From Duganella sp. Root336D2 (lineage in GTDB: Bacteria; Pseudomonadota; Gammaproteobacteria; Burkholderiales; Burkholderiaceae_D), in assembly GCF_001425005.1 (NCBI RefSeq), contig NZ_LMDB01000033.1:249238-313237 (forward strand): a stretch of DNA of 64,000 nucleotides, read 5' to 3'. Below the pieces are notes generated by a model. That model was not told where the DNA came from. It was given only the letters and a program-made list of their open reading frames with translations, and made no database searches. Of this stretch, positions 17,275 to 26,057 are shown piece after piece. How positions within the stretch are numbered: the first letter of the stretch is position 1; the number at the start of each line of letters is the position of its first letter. The position numbers were made by a program, and so were the translations under genes.

Positions 17275-18789
17275 TTATTGGATGAACGGCCAGCCGTCGG
17301 CCGTGAAGCCGAGCGTATTGATGCCCAGCGTGGCACGCCCGCCGTTGTTGCCGTCGTAATAGTGGTAGACGTAGGTAGGCTTGTTACTGTTGCCGGCATC
17401 GGTGAACACGCTGCCGCCGCCAGGGCCGATGATATTGCCATGGGTACTGAGCAGGATGGTGCCGCCGCCCGCGGTCAGGGCTACGCCGCCGCGGTCGACA
17501 TAGGGCCCGGTCACGCTGCTGGAACGGCCCACTATGGTGCGGTAGGTGCTGGTCGAACCCTTACAGCACTCATTGATTGGCGCGAAATAGTAGTAATAGC
17601 CGTTGTAGTAGTAGATGAATGGCCCTTCTTCGCCGGCCGATGGCGTGCCGCGCTTGGCCAGGGTATACACCGGTGCATTCGTTTTGATCAGGCCATTGGC
17701 AGGATCAAGCTGCACCAGGTGCGTGCCGTCGGTCCACGACCCCCATGCCATCCACCAGTTGCCGCCGGCATCCCGCAACGGAGCCGGGTCGATCGCGTTG
17801 TCGGTGGTGGCCCAAAAGCCCGGCGGTGGCGCAGTGGTCGTGCTGTTCCAGGACTTGGTGACGAAGCCTTTATCGGTCCACGGTCCTTGCGGCGACGCGC
17901 TGGTGGCAACGCCGATTACCGCCTCGGCGCCCGTGCTGGGCAGGTAGGGGATGGAGTAATACTGGTAGTAGGTGCCGTTCACCACCATCAGGCTCGGCGC
18001 CCAGACATCGGTATTGGCGCCATTGTTCCATCCCTTCGGCGTCTGCAGGCCGCTCCATGAACTGAAGTCTGGCCCGATTGGAGGACAATTCGGCGCGTAG
18101 CCGCCCATCTGGCCGCCGGTGCAGCTCGTGTAATTCGTGAAGTTGACGCCATCGGTCGATGTGGCCAGTGTCTGGTGCGAGCCGTACAGCCAATATTTGC
18201 CGCTGGTATCCCGCAGCATATAGGGATCGTGGACGAAGATGCCATTGCCGGCGACCGCGCGCGGCGCAGGGTAAGGGCTGGCGCCGGTGTTCACCAGCTG
18301 CCATTCCTGACAGGTGCATCCGGTCAGGCCCCACTGGTCGACGGTGGCGGTATTTGCAATACTCGCCATATACGCTTCCAGGTACTTGCCGCTATTGGCG
18401 TTCTGGATCAGGAAGTTGCCGCTCGCCGCCTGCGTGACGACCCACAAATGATCCGAAGTGCCGTTGTCTGCCCATTGCACCACCTGCGCGCCGTCTGCGG
18501 TGGATGCATTGGTCACCCCTAACACCTGGTGCGTCAACATGTTCTCGATGTTGTAGCGCCCATTCCCCATCGGCATGAAGTGCCACAAATGGTCGGCCGT
18601 GCCGTTATCGGCCCATTGGATTACTTTGGATCCAGCAGCCTGGCTGGCGCCGTCGATGCCTAATACCAGGCCGCTGTTAACATTCTTGATCTTGTACTGC
18701 ACACTCGTATTGATCGTGATCGGGGTAGCTGCGTGCGCGGAAAGCGCCATGCCGATCAGCATGGCGAAACATGACAGAAGTCGCTTCAT
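17275..18789 (-). CDS. Exported GH43 family enzyme with ricin-type lectin domain
   Basis: A 504-residue secreted enzyme. A signal peptide (1-20) is followed by a ricin-B-type beta-trefoil (about 27-170) with repeated QWADNGTxDHLW units, and then a five-bladed propeller of glycoside hydrolase family 43 (about 180-504). The HDPY motif at residues 187-190 supplies the catalytic base Asp188, and GEEGPFIYYYNGYYYYF contains the expected acid Glu. The sequence is most like arabinan endo-1,5-alpha-L-arabinosidases, which degrade plant arabinan; the trefoil would bind polysaccharide. It stands alone, transcribed leftward, with no neighbouring arabinose genes. Fold and family are secure; the exact substrate is inferred. 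Confidence 0.88.
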   Translation of the reverse strand: MKRLLSCFAMLIGMALSAHAATPITINTSVQYKIKNVNSGLVLGIDGASQAAGSKVIQWADNGTADHLWHFMPMGNGRYNIENMLTHQVLGVTNASTADGAQVVQWADNGTSDHLWVVTQAASGNFLIQNANSGKYLEAYMASIANTATVDQWGLTGCTCQEWQLVNTGASPYPAPRAVAGNGIFVHDPYMLRDTSGKYWLYGSHQTLATSTDGVNFTNYTSCTGGQMGGYAPNCPPIGPDFSSWSGLQTPKGWNNGANTDVWAPSLMVVNGTYYQYYSIPYLPSTGAEAVIGVATSASPQGPWTDKGFVTKSWNSTTTAPPPGFWATTDNAIDPAPLRDAGGNWWMAWGSWTDGTHLVQLDPANGLIKTNAPVYTLAKRGTPSAGEEGPFIYYYNGYYYYFAPINECCKGSTSTYRTIVGRSSSVTGPYVDRGGVALTAGGGTILLSTHGNIIGPGGGSVFTDAGNSNKPTYVYHYYDGNNGGRATLGINTLGFTADGWPFIQ

Positions 18790-18906
18790 AGATGGTCTCC
18801 TTGGAGTTTTTTGACTGCCAAACCATCCTAGTCACTGTCCTGCCAGGCCACCAATCGTATCTTTTACGTCGGCAATACCCCTTTTGATATCGCGATTATT
18901 CCGGCT

Positions 18907-19314
18907 TCAGCCGCGGCCGAGCAGTCCCCCGAGGGCAGCGCCAAGGCCGCCGCCGGTGTCGGGAATGGCACCGCCCGGCGTGAGCTTGTCGACCATTTGC
19001 GGCAGCAACTGCGCCAGATGGCCGGCGACGTCTTGCGTGTTGAGGCCAAGGCGGCTGGCGATGGCTTGCACTTGCTCACTGCCCAGCACTGCCTGGATCT
19101 GTTCCGCACTGATCGACTGGTTGGCGCCAGTGCCGATCCAGGAAGCGATCACGCCGCCCATGCCGCCCTGCTCGAACGTCTTCACCAGGCCTTGCAAGCC
19201 GCCGGTATTGGGATCGTTAAGCATCGTGGTAACCGCATCCAGCATCCCTTCCGGATGGTTACCGCCTGAGAACTGGCTCAGCACTTCGCCTGCCAGTGAA
19301 TCGAGAATACCCAT
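18907..19314 (-). CDS. YidB family (DUF937-like) protein
   Basis: A 135-residue cytoplasmic protein starting MGILDSLAGEVLSQF, with GGLQGLVKTFEQGGMGGVIASWIGTGANQSIS in the middle, the signature of YidB/DUF937 proteins. The Gly-rich C-terminus (GAALGGLLG) is also typical. ATG 19314 has a perfect GGAGG six bases upstream, so the longer frame is not used. Function is unknown throughout the family. It is a single gene. Confidence 0.88.
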   Translation of the reverse strand: MGILDSLAGEVLSQFSGGNHPEGMLDAVTTMLNDPNTGGLQGLVKTFEQGGMGGVIASWIGTGANQSISAEQIQAVLGSEQVQAIASRLGLNTQDVAGHLAQLLPQMVDKLTPGGAIPDTGGGLGAALGGLLGRG

Positions 19315-19466
19315 GGCACACCTCCTCAAATAGAACGGCGACTAGCAACAGTATCACAACGGGCTGTGTGTCCGAATGTAACGTTGTTTATCCCATTGAA
19401 AATTCAAGCTGCGACCGGCGTGGAAGGTGCAAAATGCCCGGACCAAACCAACCGGACTGACTTCCA

Positions 19467-20702
19467 ATGAAACCAACCGTAGTCCTCGGCATCGCACTGG
19501 CTTTTGCGGCAAACATCGCTCACGCCCAAACTGACCCGGTCTCCGCGCTGGTCAGCCAGCTCGAACTGGAAAAATACAAGGCCACCATCAAGAGCCTGAC
19601 CAAATTCGGCGACCGCCGCCAGGGCACGGAGCGCAATCGCCAGGCGCTGGACTGGATCGAGGCGCAGCTGAAAGCGTACGGCTGCTCCAATGTGGAGCGC
19701 TTGCAGTACCAGTTCACCGAGCCGGCCATGCGCGGCAAGCCGGCGGTGGCGGCAGGCGGTGGTGCGGGCGGTCCTCCTGGCCAGGGCGGCAGCACCCTGT
19801 TCGGCAACCGCGCGCCGACCGGTGTCAATACAGATCCGATGAAACAGCCGGACGAACGGCTGCGCGCACTGAATGCGGAACAGACGCCGCAAGGCACCTC
19901 CCTGCGCGAGAACGTCTATTGCACCAAGATCGGCAAGACGCGCCCCGATGAAATGTACATCGTCAGCGCCCATATGGACGGCATCGGCTTTGGCGAGGCG
20001 GCCAATGACGATGGTTCCGGTACCGCGCTGGTGATGGAGCTGGCGCGCATCTTCAGCGCACCTGGGGTGGAGACTGATCGCTCGATCCGCTTCGCCTTGT
20101 GGAACAACGAGGAGACCGGCTTGAACGGCGCGGCCGCCTACGTTGAACAGCGCAAGAACCTGCAAGGCATCGAGTCGCCGAAAGGCTCGGGCAAGTATCC
20201 CGAGCCGCGCTGGCTGGGCATGATCCAGCACGACATGATGCTGTTCGACCATGGCATGCCGATCCCTAAGCTCGATGATGCCGGCAAGCCGGTACTGGAC
20301 CCGAATGGCCGTCCCGTCTGTGTGCTGCCGAACGAGCAGCGCGCCGAAGCGGACGTGAACATCGAGTTCCAGTCCAACTCGAAACAGGCGGAAGCATCGG
20401 CCAGGCTGGCGTGGGACTTCCGCGCGGCGAACGACAGGTACGCAACCAATTATCCGGCTGCCGTTGGCTTCCACATGACCAACACCGACTCCACGCCCTT
20501 CATGGACCTGGTGCCGTCGATCTCACTGCGCGAGAACGAGCGAGGGCAGCAGATCGGCTCCGGCTGGAATCCGCACTGGCACCAGCCGACCGACCTGTAT
20601 GCGAACTACTCGGACAAGGACTTCCTGCTTGGCCTGAATGCTGCCCAGACCACGCTGGCCGGCGTGGCCAGGCTGGCTGGCGCCAAAATCGCCAAGCCTT
20701 AA
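19467..20702 (+). CDS. Exported M28 family metallopeptidase
   Basis: A 411-residue exported zinc aminopeptidase-like protein with a signal peptide (1-20). The two-zinc site of M28 is visible: SAHMDG, ANDDGSG (bridging Asp), WNNEETG (catalytic Glu and metal Glu), QHDMM, and a C-terminal PHWHQPTD supplying the last His. A Gly/Pro-rich insert (about 95-115) precedes the catalytic core. Its stop overlaps the stop of the convergent LysR gene by four bases. It probably trims peptides in the periplasm or outside the cell; substrate specificity is unknown. Confidence 0.88.
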   Translation: MKPTVVLGIALAFAANIAHAQTDPVSALVSQLELEKYKATIKSLTKFGDRRQGTERNRQALDWIEAQLKAYGCSNVERLQYQFTEPAMRGKPAVAAGGGAGGPPGQGGSTLFGNRAPTGVNTDPMKQPDERLRALNAEQTPQGTSLRENVYCTKIGKTRPDEMYIVSAHMDGIGFGEAANDDGSGTALVMELARIFSAPGVETDRSIRFALWNNEETGLNGAAAYVEQRKNLQGIESPKGSGKYPEPRWLGMIQHDMMLFDHGMPIPKLDDAGKPVLDPNGRPVCVLPNEQRAEADVNIEFQSNSKQAEASARLAWDFRAANDRYATNYPAAVGFHMTNTDSTPFMDLVPSISLRENERGQQIGSGWNPHWHQPTDLYANYSDKDFLLGLNAAQTTLAGVARLAGAKIAKP

Positions 20703-21598
20703 CGCCACAAGGGGTCGCTGGCCATCAAGGCCGTGGCCCAGTCGGTAAAGGCACGCACGCGCGACGACAGCCTGCGCGCATACGGATAGACAAGGCTGAT
20801 CGGCATGCTGCCCAGGTGCCAGTCGGCCAGCACTTCCACCAGCGCGCCGCTGCGCAAATGCGGCGCCGCTTCCGCGCGCGGGATATTCAGGATGCCCAGT
20901 CCCGCAATTCCCGAAGCGACATATGCGGCGGCGCTATTGAAGCGCATCGCCGGCATCTGCTCGATGGTGTAGCGCTGTTCGCCGCGCAGTAGGGTTTGCA
21001 TATGCTGGCGCCCCGTGGCAGCGAAGACGAAGCCAAGGTAGCGCTGCGCCGGCAGGTCTTCCACCGACTCCAGCCGCGGCGCCGATGCCAGGTAGGAGGG
21101 CGCCGCGCATAAGCAGAACTGCATATTCCCCACCCTCTTCGCCACCAGGTCCTGGTCCGCCACCGGCCCGCCGCGCAAGGCGCAATCGATCCCCTCCTGC
21201 ACCAGGTCCACCACGCGTTCGCCGCAGCCGATATCGAGCTGCACATCCGGATAGCGCGCCGCAAAATCCGGCAAGGCGGGAATGATCAGGCTTGTGCCGA
21301 CCGGCGATGGCATTTCAACCCGCACGCGGCCGCGCGCGCCGTGGCGCGAGGATTCCAGTTCATCCAGGTCGTCGAGGAGCGCGCGGGCGCCTTCGTAGTA
21401 GGCCGCGCCGTCCGTGGTGGGCGACACGCGGCGCGTGGTCCGGTGCAGCAGCTTCATGCCCAGGTGCGCCTCCAGCCCCTGGATCTGGCCGGAGATAGTG
21501 GTCTTCGGTACGCCCAGCGCTTCGGCCGCGCCGACGAAACTCCCCACTTCCACGATGCGGCAGAAGGCGCGCATTGCCTCAAGACGGTCAAAAGCCAT
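20699..21598 (-). CDS. LysR family transcriptional regulator
   Basis: A 299-residue LysR-type regulator. The N-terminal winged helix-turn-helix (residues 1-60: MRAFCRIVEVGSFVGAAEAL, then TISGQIQGLEAHLG) is followed by a periplasmic-binding-protein-like effector domain (about 90-295). It belongs to the large subgroup that regulates a divergently transcribed oxidoreductase or AhpD-like gene, as here: the carboxymuconolactone-decarboxylase-family gene starts 102 bases away in the opposite direction. An imperfect inverted repeat between them is a likely operator. The effector is unknown. Confidence 0.92.
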   Translation of the reverse strand: MAFDRLEAMRAFCRIVEVGSFVGAAEALGVPKTTISGQIQGLEAHLGMKLLHRTTRRVSPTTDGAAYYEGARALLDDLDELESSRHGARGRVRVEMPSPVGTSLIIPALPDFAARYPDVQLDIGCGERVVDLVQEGIDCALRGGPVADQDLVAKRVGNMQFCLCAAPSYLASAPRLESVEDLPAQRYLGFVFAATGRQHMQTLLRGEQRYTIEQMPAMRFNSAAAYVASGIAGLGILNIPRAEAAPHLRSGALVEVLADWHLGSMPISLVYPYARRLSSRVRAFTDWATALMASDPLWR

Positions 21599-21635
21599 GA
21601 TTGTTCGACTTTCCGTATATTAAAAACGATAAAGA

Positions 21636-21670
21636 CCAGTTTATCCGTAATCTCGTCCGGACTAAAGTGG
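21636..21670. promoter_or_regulatory. Candidate LysR operator in the divergent region
   Basis: CCAGTTTATCCG (21636-21647) faces CGGACTAAAGTGG (21658-21670), an imperfect inverted repeat with a 10-base spacer between the divergent LysR and AhpD-like genes. Position and symmetry fit a LysR binding site. It was found by eye only. Confidence 0.35.
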
Positions 21671-21700
21671 ATTCATCGCAACCAACCACAGGAATCCACC

Positions 21701-22138
21701 ATGAAACGCATCGACTATTACGCAGCCGCCCCGAACGCCATGAAAGCCATGATGGGCCTGGAACGCGCGATTGCGGAATCGCTGCTTCCGCTCAGCCTGC
21801 GCGAGCTGGTCAAGATCCGCGCCTCGCAAATCAACGGCTGCGCCTATTGCATCGACATGCACAGCAAGGACGCACTGAAGAACGGCGAAGACGTGCGGCG
21901 CCTGATGGCACTGCCGGCCTGGCGCGAAACGCCCTTCTTTGACGAACGGGAACGGGCCGCGCTGCTGTGGACCGAAACGCTGACCGAGCTTTCCAAAAAC
22001 GGAGCGCCGGATGCTGTGTACAGTGCCGTCGCCGCCCAATTCAGCGAGCAGGAACTGTCTGAACTGACCTTCCTCATTGGCACCATCAACGCCTGGAACC
22101 GCTTTGCCGTGGGCTTCGCAATGCAACTGCCCAATTAA
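21701..22138 (+). CDS. Carboxymuconolactone decarboxylase / AhpD-like protein
   Basis: A 145-residue all-helical protein of the AhpD-like superfamily. The core motif NGCAYCIDMHSKDA gives the redox CxxC and the following His of alkylhydroperoxidase-type members, rather than the cysteine-free true decarboxylases. It probably acts as a small peroxidase or thiol-disulfide protein in the cytoplasm. ATG 21701 is chosen because it begins the conserved N-terminus (MKRIDYYAAAPNAM). Divergent pairing with a LysR regulator suggests inducible expression, perhaps by an organic hydroperoxide or electrophile. Confidence 0.9.
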   Translation: MKRIDYYAAAPNAMKAMMGLERAIAESLLPLSLRELVKIRASQINGCAYCIDMHSKDALKNGEDVRRLMALPAWRETPFFDERERAALLWTETLTELSKNGAPDAVYSAVAAQFSEQELSELTFLIGTINAWNRFAVGFAMQLPN

Positions 22139-22254
22139 CCACAAGACAACTGTTTTGGTGGAAAAACCACGAAATGGCCACGCTTTCGGCGCGGCCATTC
22201 GTCGATCTGCTAGTATGCACTGCGATCTTTCCCAACTGAAACAAAGTGTCAAAA

Positions 22255-23841
22255 ATGCGCAGCACACTCACCGCAGCCGAACACGAAACCCTGCTTGAAG
22301 ACGGCAAACCAATCGTCATCACCACCGACCTGCAGGGCCGCCTGACCTACACCAATTCGACCTTCATCGCTGTCGGCGACTACGCCGGCGACGATTTGAT
22401 CGGGCGCCAGCAAAAGGCGCTCTATCACCCGGATATGCCGGCGCAGGTCGATGAAGACATGCTGCGCACTACGATGTCGGGCGAGCCTTGGCGCGGCCTG
22501 GTCAAATACCGCCGCAAGAATGGCGGCTATTTCTGGTGCATCGCCAACGTCACGCCTGTCATTGAAAAGAACCGCACCACCGGCTTCATGGCGGTCTGCA
22601 CCAAGCCCAAGGCACAGCAGGTCAAGGACGCCGAAGCTTTGTACCGCACCGTGAGGGGCCCGAATCCGGAAGGCGTGCGCATCGCGCGCGGCGCCGCTGC
22701 AGCGCGCGGCCGCAAAAAGATCACCAATGCACTGCGCGATATTTCGCTATCCCAGCGCATGGCGCTGTGTTTTGGCAGCATGACGCTGCTGGCGCTGTCG
22801 ATGGCGCTGCATGCCGTGCTGCCCTATTCCGATTTCGCGCTGCACCTGCAGGCGTTGCTGCTGGCGGCGCTGGCGCTGTACGGCTGGTACAACCTGCACC
22901 GCGCGATCGTGGCTCCGGTCCAGGCCTGCATCAACGCCACCCGCATCCTCGCCGGCGGCGACCTGACTACGCGCATGGCGGTTGACCGCCACGATGAACT
23001 GGGCCAGCTGCAGGCCTTTGTGCGCCAGTTGAACCTGAACCTGGCATCGATACTCGGCGACATCCGCGGCAATTTCGCGCTGACCCGCAGCACTACCACG
23101 CAAGTGCGCACCGCTAACGTCGACCTGGCGGCGCGCACCGAAGCGCAGGCAGCGAACCTGGAACAGACCACGGCCCATATGGGACTCATCACCGGCACCG
23201 TGAGCCAGACTGCCGATAACGTGAATAGCGCCAATGGCGTGGCGACCGAAGCGACCGCGCTGGCCGAACGCACCGGCGTGGCCGTGGCCCAGGTGGTAAC
23301 GGCAATGGACGAGATCCGCCAGTCGTCGCACAAGATCGCCGACATCATCGGCCTGATCGACGGCATCGCGTTCCAGACCAATATCCTGGCCCTCAATGCA
23401 GCGGTGGAAGCGGCACGCGCCGGCGAAAGCGGTCGCGGCTTCGCTGTCGTCGCGAGCGAAGTGCGCAGCCTGGCGCAGCGCAGTGCGGCAGCGGCCAAGG
23501 ATATCAAGGCGCTGATCGACGCATCGGCCGGCAAGATCGAAGGCGGCGCCAGCGTCGCTACCACGGCCGGCAAAGACATGGATGCGGTGATTGCCGCCAT
23601 CGGCCGCGTGGCCGCCATCATGGGCGATATCCGCGGCGCGACGCGCGAACAGAGCGATGGCATCAACCAGGTAAAAGATTCCATCGTCCAGCTTGACGAG
23701 GTGACGCGGCAGAACAGCCAGATGGTGGAAGAGGCGTCTACCGCCACCGGTGTGCTGGACCTGCAGGCGCAGGCCGTCGCCAAGGCGCTGGAAGTGTTCA
23801 AGCTGCCGCCGCAAAGCGCCAGCAAGTCGAGGCGCGCCTGA
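22255..23841 (+). CDS. Methyl-accepting chemotaxis protein with PAS sensor (Aer-like)
   Basis: A 528-residue chemoreceptor. An N-terminal PAS domain (about residues 10-120; TTDLQGRLTYTNSTF, YHPDMP, RRKNGGYFWCIANVTPV) resembles Aer and other redox or energy sensors. Two closely spaced hydrophobic stretches (about 165-215) form a hairpin with almost no periplasmic loop. A HAMP domain and the cytoplasmic signalling hairpin follow, with the conserved tip IAFQTNILALNAAVEAARAGE-x-GRGFAVVASEVR. The PAS domain is therefore cytoplasmic and the input is probably internal. GTG 22246 is an alternative start. It is a single gene; no che genes are nearby. Confidence 0.93.
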   Translation: MRSTLTAAEHETLLEDGKPIVITTDLQGRLTYTNSTFIAVGDYAGDDLIGRQQKALYHPDMPAQVDEDMLRTTMSGEPWRGLVKYRRKNGGYFWCIANVTPVIEKNRTTGFMAVCTKPKAQQVKDAEALYRTVRGPNPEGVRIARGAAAARGRKKITNALRDISLSQRMALCFGSMTLLALSMALHAVLPYSDFALHLQALLLAALALYGWYNLHRAIVAPVQACINATRILAGGDLTTRMAVDRHDELGQLQAFVRQLNLNLASILGDIRGNFALTRSTTTQVRTANVDLAARTEAQAANLEQTTAHMGLITGTVSQTADNVNSANGVATEATALAERTGVAVAQVVTAMDEIRQSSHKIADIIGLIDGIAFQTNILALNAAVEAARAGESGRGFAVVASEVRSLAQRSAAAAKDIKALIDASAGKIEGGASVATTAGKDMDAVIAAIGRVAAIMGDIRGATREQSDGINQVKDSIVQLDEVTRQNSQMVEEASTATGVLDLQAQAVAKALEVFKLPPQSASKSRRA

Positions 23842-23857
23842 CGAAGCGGGGTAGCGC

Positions 23858-24844
23858 TTACTCGGGCGCTTCCACCTTGTAACCCTTGGCCTGCAGTTCA
23901 AGCAGATAGTTCTTCGGGCCGATCAACTGGCTTAGCGACAACACTGCGAAAGTGGTGTCGTTGGCTTCCAGCGCATGCTCCGCATTGGACATCCAGGCCT
24001 TGCGGGCCGACTGTTCCGCGTGCTGCAGCTTGTCATTCGACTTGAAGGCTTCGTTGTCGAAGACCGCCTGCTTGCAGGCTTCCTCGCGATCGGCAAAATT
24101 GAGCGAGGCAATCTTCGACATATCGCCTACCGCCCAGGCATTGGCACGCACACGCATGGCGTCGATATCGGACTCCAGGCTCTCCACGGTCTTGGCAAAG
24201 CAATCGGTATCGGCGCCGGGCGAATTCTTGAATGCCTTCAAGGCCTGGCCCGGGTTATCCAGCTCCGTTTCGAAGCCGCTCGGGGTCACCTTTACCTTGT
24301 ACTGCTTGACCAGCTTATCGAGCTTCGCATACACCTCGGTGCGCTTGGTCAAGCCATTCTTTTCCAGCCCATACCGGTAAAGCGTGTCGGCAGCAAACAT
24401 CGGTCGCTCACGTTCGATGTCGTCGTTCTTGCCGATGTATTTGGCCTTGAGCGCCTGCCAGCGATCATACGTCTCCGCAGGCAGCACGTCGATCAGCTTC
24501 GCGCCATCCGGGTTGTTCTTGAAGCCGATTGCATAGGGCAGCAGCTTAAGGCCGCCCCAGAACCCCACCTTGATGCCGAACGAAGGTTTTGGCAGGTACT
24601 CCTGCGACTTGGCGATGATGGATTCCACCTCATGGGAACGCCAGTCCATCTTGATCGGCAAAGGCGAGTAATCGCCGAACAGGTACATCACGTGCTCGCC
24701 TTTGGAGACCTTCCACAGGCCAGGGCCGGGACGCTGGCCCGTGATCACAACCTTTTCACCTTCCGGCGCCTGGGCTTCTTCCTGCGCCCAGGCGCTTGCC
24801 GCCAGCAGGCTCAATGCCACGGCGGATATCACTTTCCTTGTCAT
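23858..24844 (-). CDS. TraB/GumN family protein
   Basis: A 328-residue exported protein with a signal peptide (cleavage near SAWA-Q). The N-terminal LWKVSKGEHVMYLFGDYSPLP followed by an MDWRSHEVE helix is the start of TraB/GumN domains, which share a fold with erythromycin-esterase and Tiki proteases. The first motif reads GDYSP, without the GxxH histidine of canonical TraB members, so catalytic activity is doubtful. It ends 16 bases from the chemoreceptor stop (convergent). Function is unknown. Confidence 0.8.
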   Translation of the reverse strand: MTRKVISAVALSLLAASAWAQEEAQAPEGEKVVITGQRPGPGLWKVSKGEHVMYLFGDYSPLPIKMDWRSHEVESIIAKSQEYLPKPSFGIKVGFWGGLKLLPYAIGFKNNPDGAKLIDVLPAETYDRWQALKAKYIGKNDDIERERPMFAADTLYRYGLEKNGLTKRTEVYAKLDKLVKQYKVKVTPSGFETELDNPGQALKAFKNSPGADTDCFAKTVESLESDIDAMRVRANAWAVGDMSKIASLNFADREEACKQAVFDNEAFKSNDKLQHAEQSARKAWMSNAEHALEANDTTFAVLSLSQLIGPKNYLLELQAKGYKVEAPE

Positions 24845-24887
24845 CCTCTTACTCTTTCTAAATGGTTAAGAGAATGGCAATACTACA

Positions 24888-26057
24888 TCAGCGGCGTGAA
24901 GCAATGGTGAGTGTATGGACCGGCGTGCCTTTGTCGGTGACCACCTTGACGGTCAGCGTGCGTTCGGTGGCGTCTACGCGCGCCAGCTGGTCCTGACCCA
25001 GGACCAGGCGGTGGTAGGCATGCCCCTTGCCGGGCGCCTGGTAGGAGAAGGCGTGGTCATGGCCGGCGAGCACCAGGTCGACGCCGGCCTGGTTGGCCAG
25101 CGCGGTCCAGGCCGCGCCGTTATCGGGCAGCCAGCCCCAGTCGCCCTGGTGCATTGCCACCACGCGGAACGGGGCGCTGGAGAAGTGGCTGTTGCTGGCT
25201 GCGTGCGCGCGCAGCCATGCAAGCTCGCCTTCGCGATAAGGTACGGTACGATTCAGCTGGGCATAGACGTTGGTTTCGTCGGGCTTGTCCTCGGCGGTAT
25301 CGAGCACCAGCAGGTGCACCGGGCCCATGGCGCGCCCGTAGTAGTAGCTGCCTTCCGGCGTCGGCACGTAGCCGGCCAGCTGGCGCGCAAAGGCGCCGCG
25401 CAGTTCGTGGTTGCCGCGTGCGAACAGCAGGGGTTTGCCCGGCCCCATCGCGGCAACCGTGGGGCGCAGCCATTTGGCCCACAACTGTTCTTCCGAATCG
25501 ATCCAGTGGAAGGCATCGCCCAGGTGCAGCAGCGCGTCGGCGCTGGCCCAGTCGACCAACTTCATCAGGCGGCCGATGCGTGCCGTGTCTTCGTGGGTAT
25601 CAGTCACCACGCTGAACGAGACCTTGTCCTGCTGCGGGCTGAAGGTCGTGAAGGCCGCGGCTGCGCTGGCGGTGCTCAAGCCCTTGTCCGGCCAATAGGG
25701 CTTCAGCTTCACCACGCGCGTGGCGCTGGCTTCATAGGAATAGCGTTTGCCGGGATCCAGCCCGGTGATCGTCACCACGTGCCGCTGGCCGACCGGCACC
25801 AAGCCGTCGACCTGCGGCTCGATTTCGCGCGCCGAATCACCGTCGCTCAGGCGTACCTTGGCGTGGCTTGGCGCATCGGTCATCCACATTACCGACACCG
25901 AGGTATCGGAGAGCGCCGACAGGTAAGGGCCTTCGGTAATGACAGGCCTGGTGTCGAACACCTTGTACGGCTCGGACTGGGCTATGGCCGCCCCTTGCAC
26001 GGCCAGGGCGGCCAGGCCGATGCAAACGGATGCCAGCACTATGCGCGTGCGCTTCAT
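24888..26057 (-). CDS. Exported purple-acid-phosphatase-like metallophosphoesterase
   Basis: A 389-residue exported protein. A signal peptide (1-26) is followed by a fibronectin-III-like N-terminal domain of the purple acid phosphatase type (about 38-140, ITEGPYLSALSDTSVSVMWMTD) and a calcineurin-like catalytic domain. Metal-binding motifs are complete: VTDTHED, LHLGDAFHW, ARGNHE, VAMHQGD, AGHDHAF. The ATG overlaps the TGA of the upstream GH109 gene by one base (TGATG), so translation is coupled. It is the last gene of the outer arm of the GalNAc locus and probably removes phosphate from a glycan-derived or environmental ester in the periplasm. The substrate is not known. Confidence 0.85.
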   Translation of the reverse strand: MKRTRIVLASVCIGLAALAVQGAAIAQSEPYKVFDTRPVITEGPYLSALSDTSVSVMWMTDAPSHAKVRLSDGDSAREIEPQVDGLVPVGQRHVVTITGLDPGKRYSYEASATRVVKLKPYWPDKGLSTASAAAAFTTFSPQQDKVSFSVVTDTHEDTARIGRLMKLVDWASADALLHLGDAFHWIDSEEQLWAKWLRPTVAAMGPGKPLLFARGNHELRGAFARQLAGYVPTPEGSYYYGRAMGPVHLLVLDTAEDKPDETNVYAQLNRTVPYREGELAWLRAHAASNSHFSSAPFRVVAMHQGDWGWLPDNGAAWTALANQAGVDLVLAGHDHAFSYQAPGKGHAYHRLVLGQDQLARVDATERTLTVKVVTDKGTPVHTLTIASRR